A DNA stretch of 6,240 bases from Chitinophagia bacterium (GTDB lineage: Bacteria; Bacteroidota; Bacteroidia; Chitinophagales; Chitinophagaceae), in assembly GCA_010027295.1 (NCBI GenBank), contig RGVM01000172.1:1-6240 (forward strand), written 5' to 3'. Shown here one piece after another: positions 5,711-6,240 of the stretch. The notes beneath the pieces are model-generated. The model worked only from the letters and a program-made list of their open reading frames with translations. It was not told the origin of the DNA and ran no database searches. A program made the translations under genes and the position numbers. Position 1 is the stretch's first letter. Each line of letters starts with the position of its first letter.

Positions 5711-6240
5711 ATGGAGACAGTCATCGACGCCCACGACCTGGTCCGAACCTACGATGCCGACACAGTGCCCGTGCATGCGCTCGACCACGTGCACCTGCAC
5801 ATCGCCGGGGGTGAGTTCGTGGCCCTACGGGGTCCGTCGGGATCAGGGAAGACGACTCTGCTCAACATGATCGGAGGACTCGACAGGCCCGACGCCGGTT
5901 ACGTGCTCATCGACGGGGCCAACATCACCGCCATGCGCGACAGCGAACTCATAGAGTTCCGGCTCCGGCACATAGGCTTCGTGTTCCAGGCCTACAATCT
6001 CATCCCCGTCCTCACCGCCCGCGAGAACGTCGAGTTCATCCTGTTGTTGCAGAAGCGGCAGGCCGCGGAGCGCCGGTCGCGTGTGGCGGAACTCCTGGCA
6101 CAGGTGGGCTTGTCCGACAAGGCCGGCAAGCGACCCTCAGAACTCTCCGGCGGGCAGCAGCAGCGCATCGCCGTGGCGAGGGCGCTGGCCGCCAAGCCCC
6201 GATTCGTGCTGGCCGACGAGCCCACCGCCAACCTCGACAC
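5711..6240 (+). CDS. ABC transporter ATP-binding protein, LolD/MacB type (partial, 3' end missing)
   Basis: The frame stays open to the window end, giving 176 codons of a protein usually near 220-240 residues. From the ATG at 5711: VIDAHDLVRTY (4-14); the Y-T/V-P-V-H-A-L stretch (14-24) typical of LolD-like ATPases; Walker A GPSGSGKT (41-48); GGLDRPDAGYVLIDG (55-69); Q-loop VFQAYNL (91-97, Q93); signature LSGGQQQR (145-152); Walker B VLADEP (166-171) with catalytic E170; and the D-loop beginning NLD (174-176). The H-loop lies beyond the window. It would hydrolyse ATP in the cytoplasm and drive the two permeases. An in-frame ATG at 5690 would add MSGKKKY. I prefer 5711 because the codons between are A-rich (AAA AAG AAA TAT), like the leader before the second permease and unlike coding sequence here. 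Confidence 0.93.
   Translation, partial: METVIDAHDLVRTYDADTVPVHALDHVHLHIAGGEFVALRGPSGSGKTTLLNMIGGLDRPDAGYVLIDGANITAMRDSELIEFRLRHIGFVFQAYNLIPVLTARENVEFILLLQKRQAAERRSRVAELLAQVGLSDKAGKRPSELSGGQQQRIAVARALAAKPRFVLADEPTANLD

Noticed and set aside
4552..5724. A 390-residue open frame on the minus strand
   Set aside because: It lies opposite the second permease, which has a clear family match. Long antisense frames are expected in GC-rich coding DNA. The translation is rich in H, E, G and R and has no recognisable domain.

Overview
The window looks like a piece of a GC-rich Bacteroidota (Bacteroidetes-type) chromosome. Three things point there. The protein families are typical of that phylum: an OB-fold tRNA_anti-like protein, a periplasmic YceI protein carrying an LMEEHFNENYMES block, and a DUF5777-type beta-barrel. 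Signal peptides are cut just before or near Q, and translation starts are preceded by A-rich stretches instead of clear Shine-Dalgarno sites. All supported genes are on the + strand. No rRNA, tRNA, CRISPR or transposase is visible.

Region 1 (1-2059) is a tight gene set: the possible tail of an upstream gene overlapping the next start as ATGA, a membrane-anchored OB-fold protein (73-549), a secreted YceI-like protein (557-1126) and a DUF5777-like outer-membrane barrel (1148-2059). The gaps are 7 and 21 nt, so this is probably one transcript for a cell-envelope function. The exact role cannot be read from sequence.

Region 2 (2060-2448) is a 389-bp gap without a credible gene. It is filled by an imperfect tandem array with a 19-bp period (2079-2400, about 17 units), degenerate in the middle and well conserved at its right end, where a 76-bp (4 x 19) higher-order copy is seen. 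Just after it lies a palindrome (2422-2437), placed like an operator in front of the next operon.

Region 3 (2449-6240) is a Lol/MacB-like ABC export cassette: a periplasmic LolA-like (outer membrane lipoprotein-sorting type) protein, two different FtsX/MacB-type permeases, and a LolD-like ATPase that runs off the window end. The permeases and ATPase would form the inner-membrane pump, and the LolA-like protein would be the periplasmic carrier. The carrier gene is damaged or unusual. It has no ATG start, and an in-frame TAG (3124-3126) stops it 31 codons before its natural end. The remaining codons stay open and family-like up to a TGA that overlaps the permease ATG (ATGA, 3219-3222).

The most notable observations are the interrupted LolA-like gene and the 19-bp periodic array. 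Nothing in the window proves a wholly new system.
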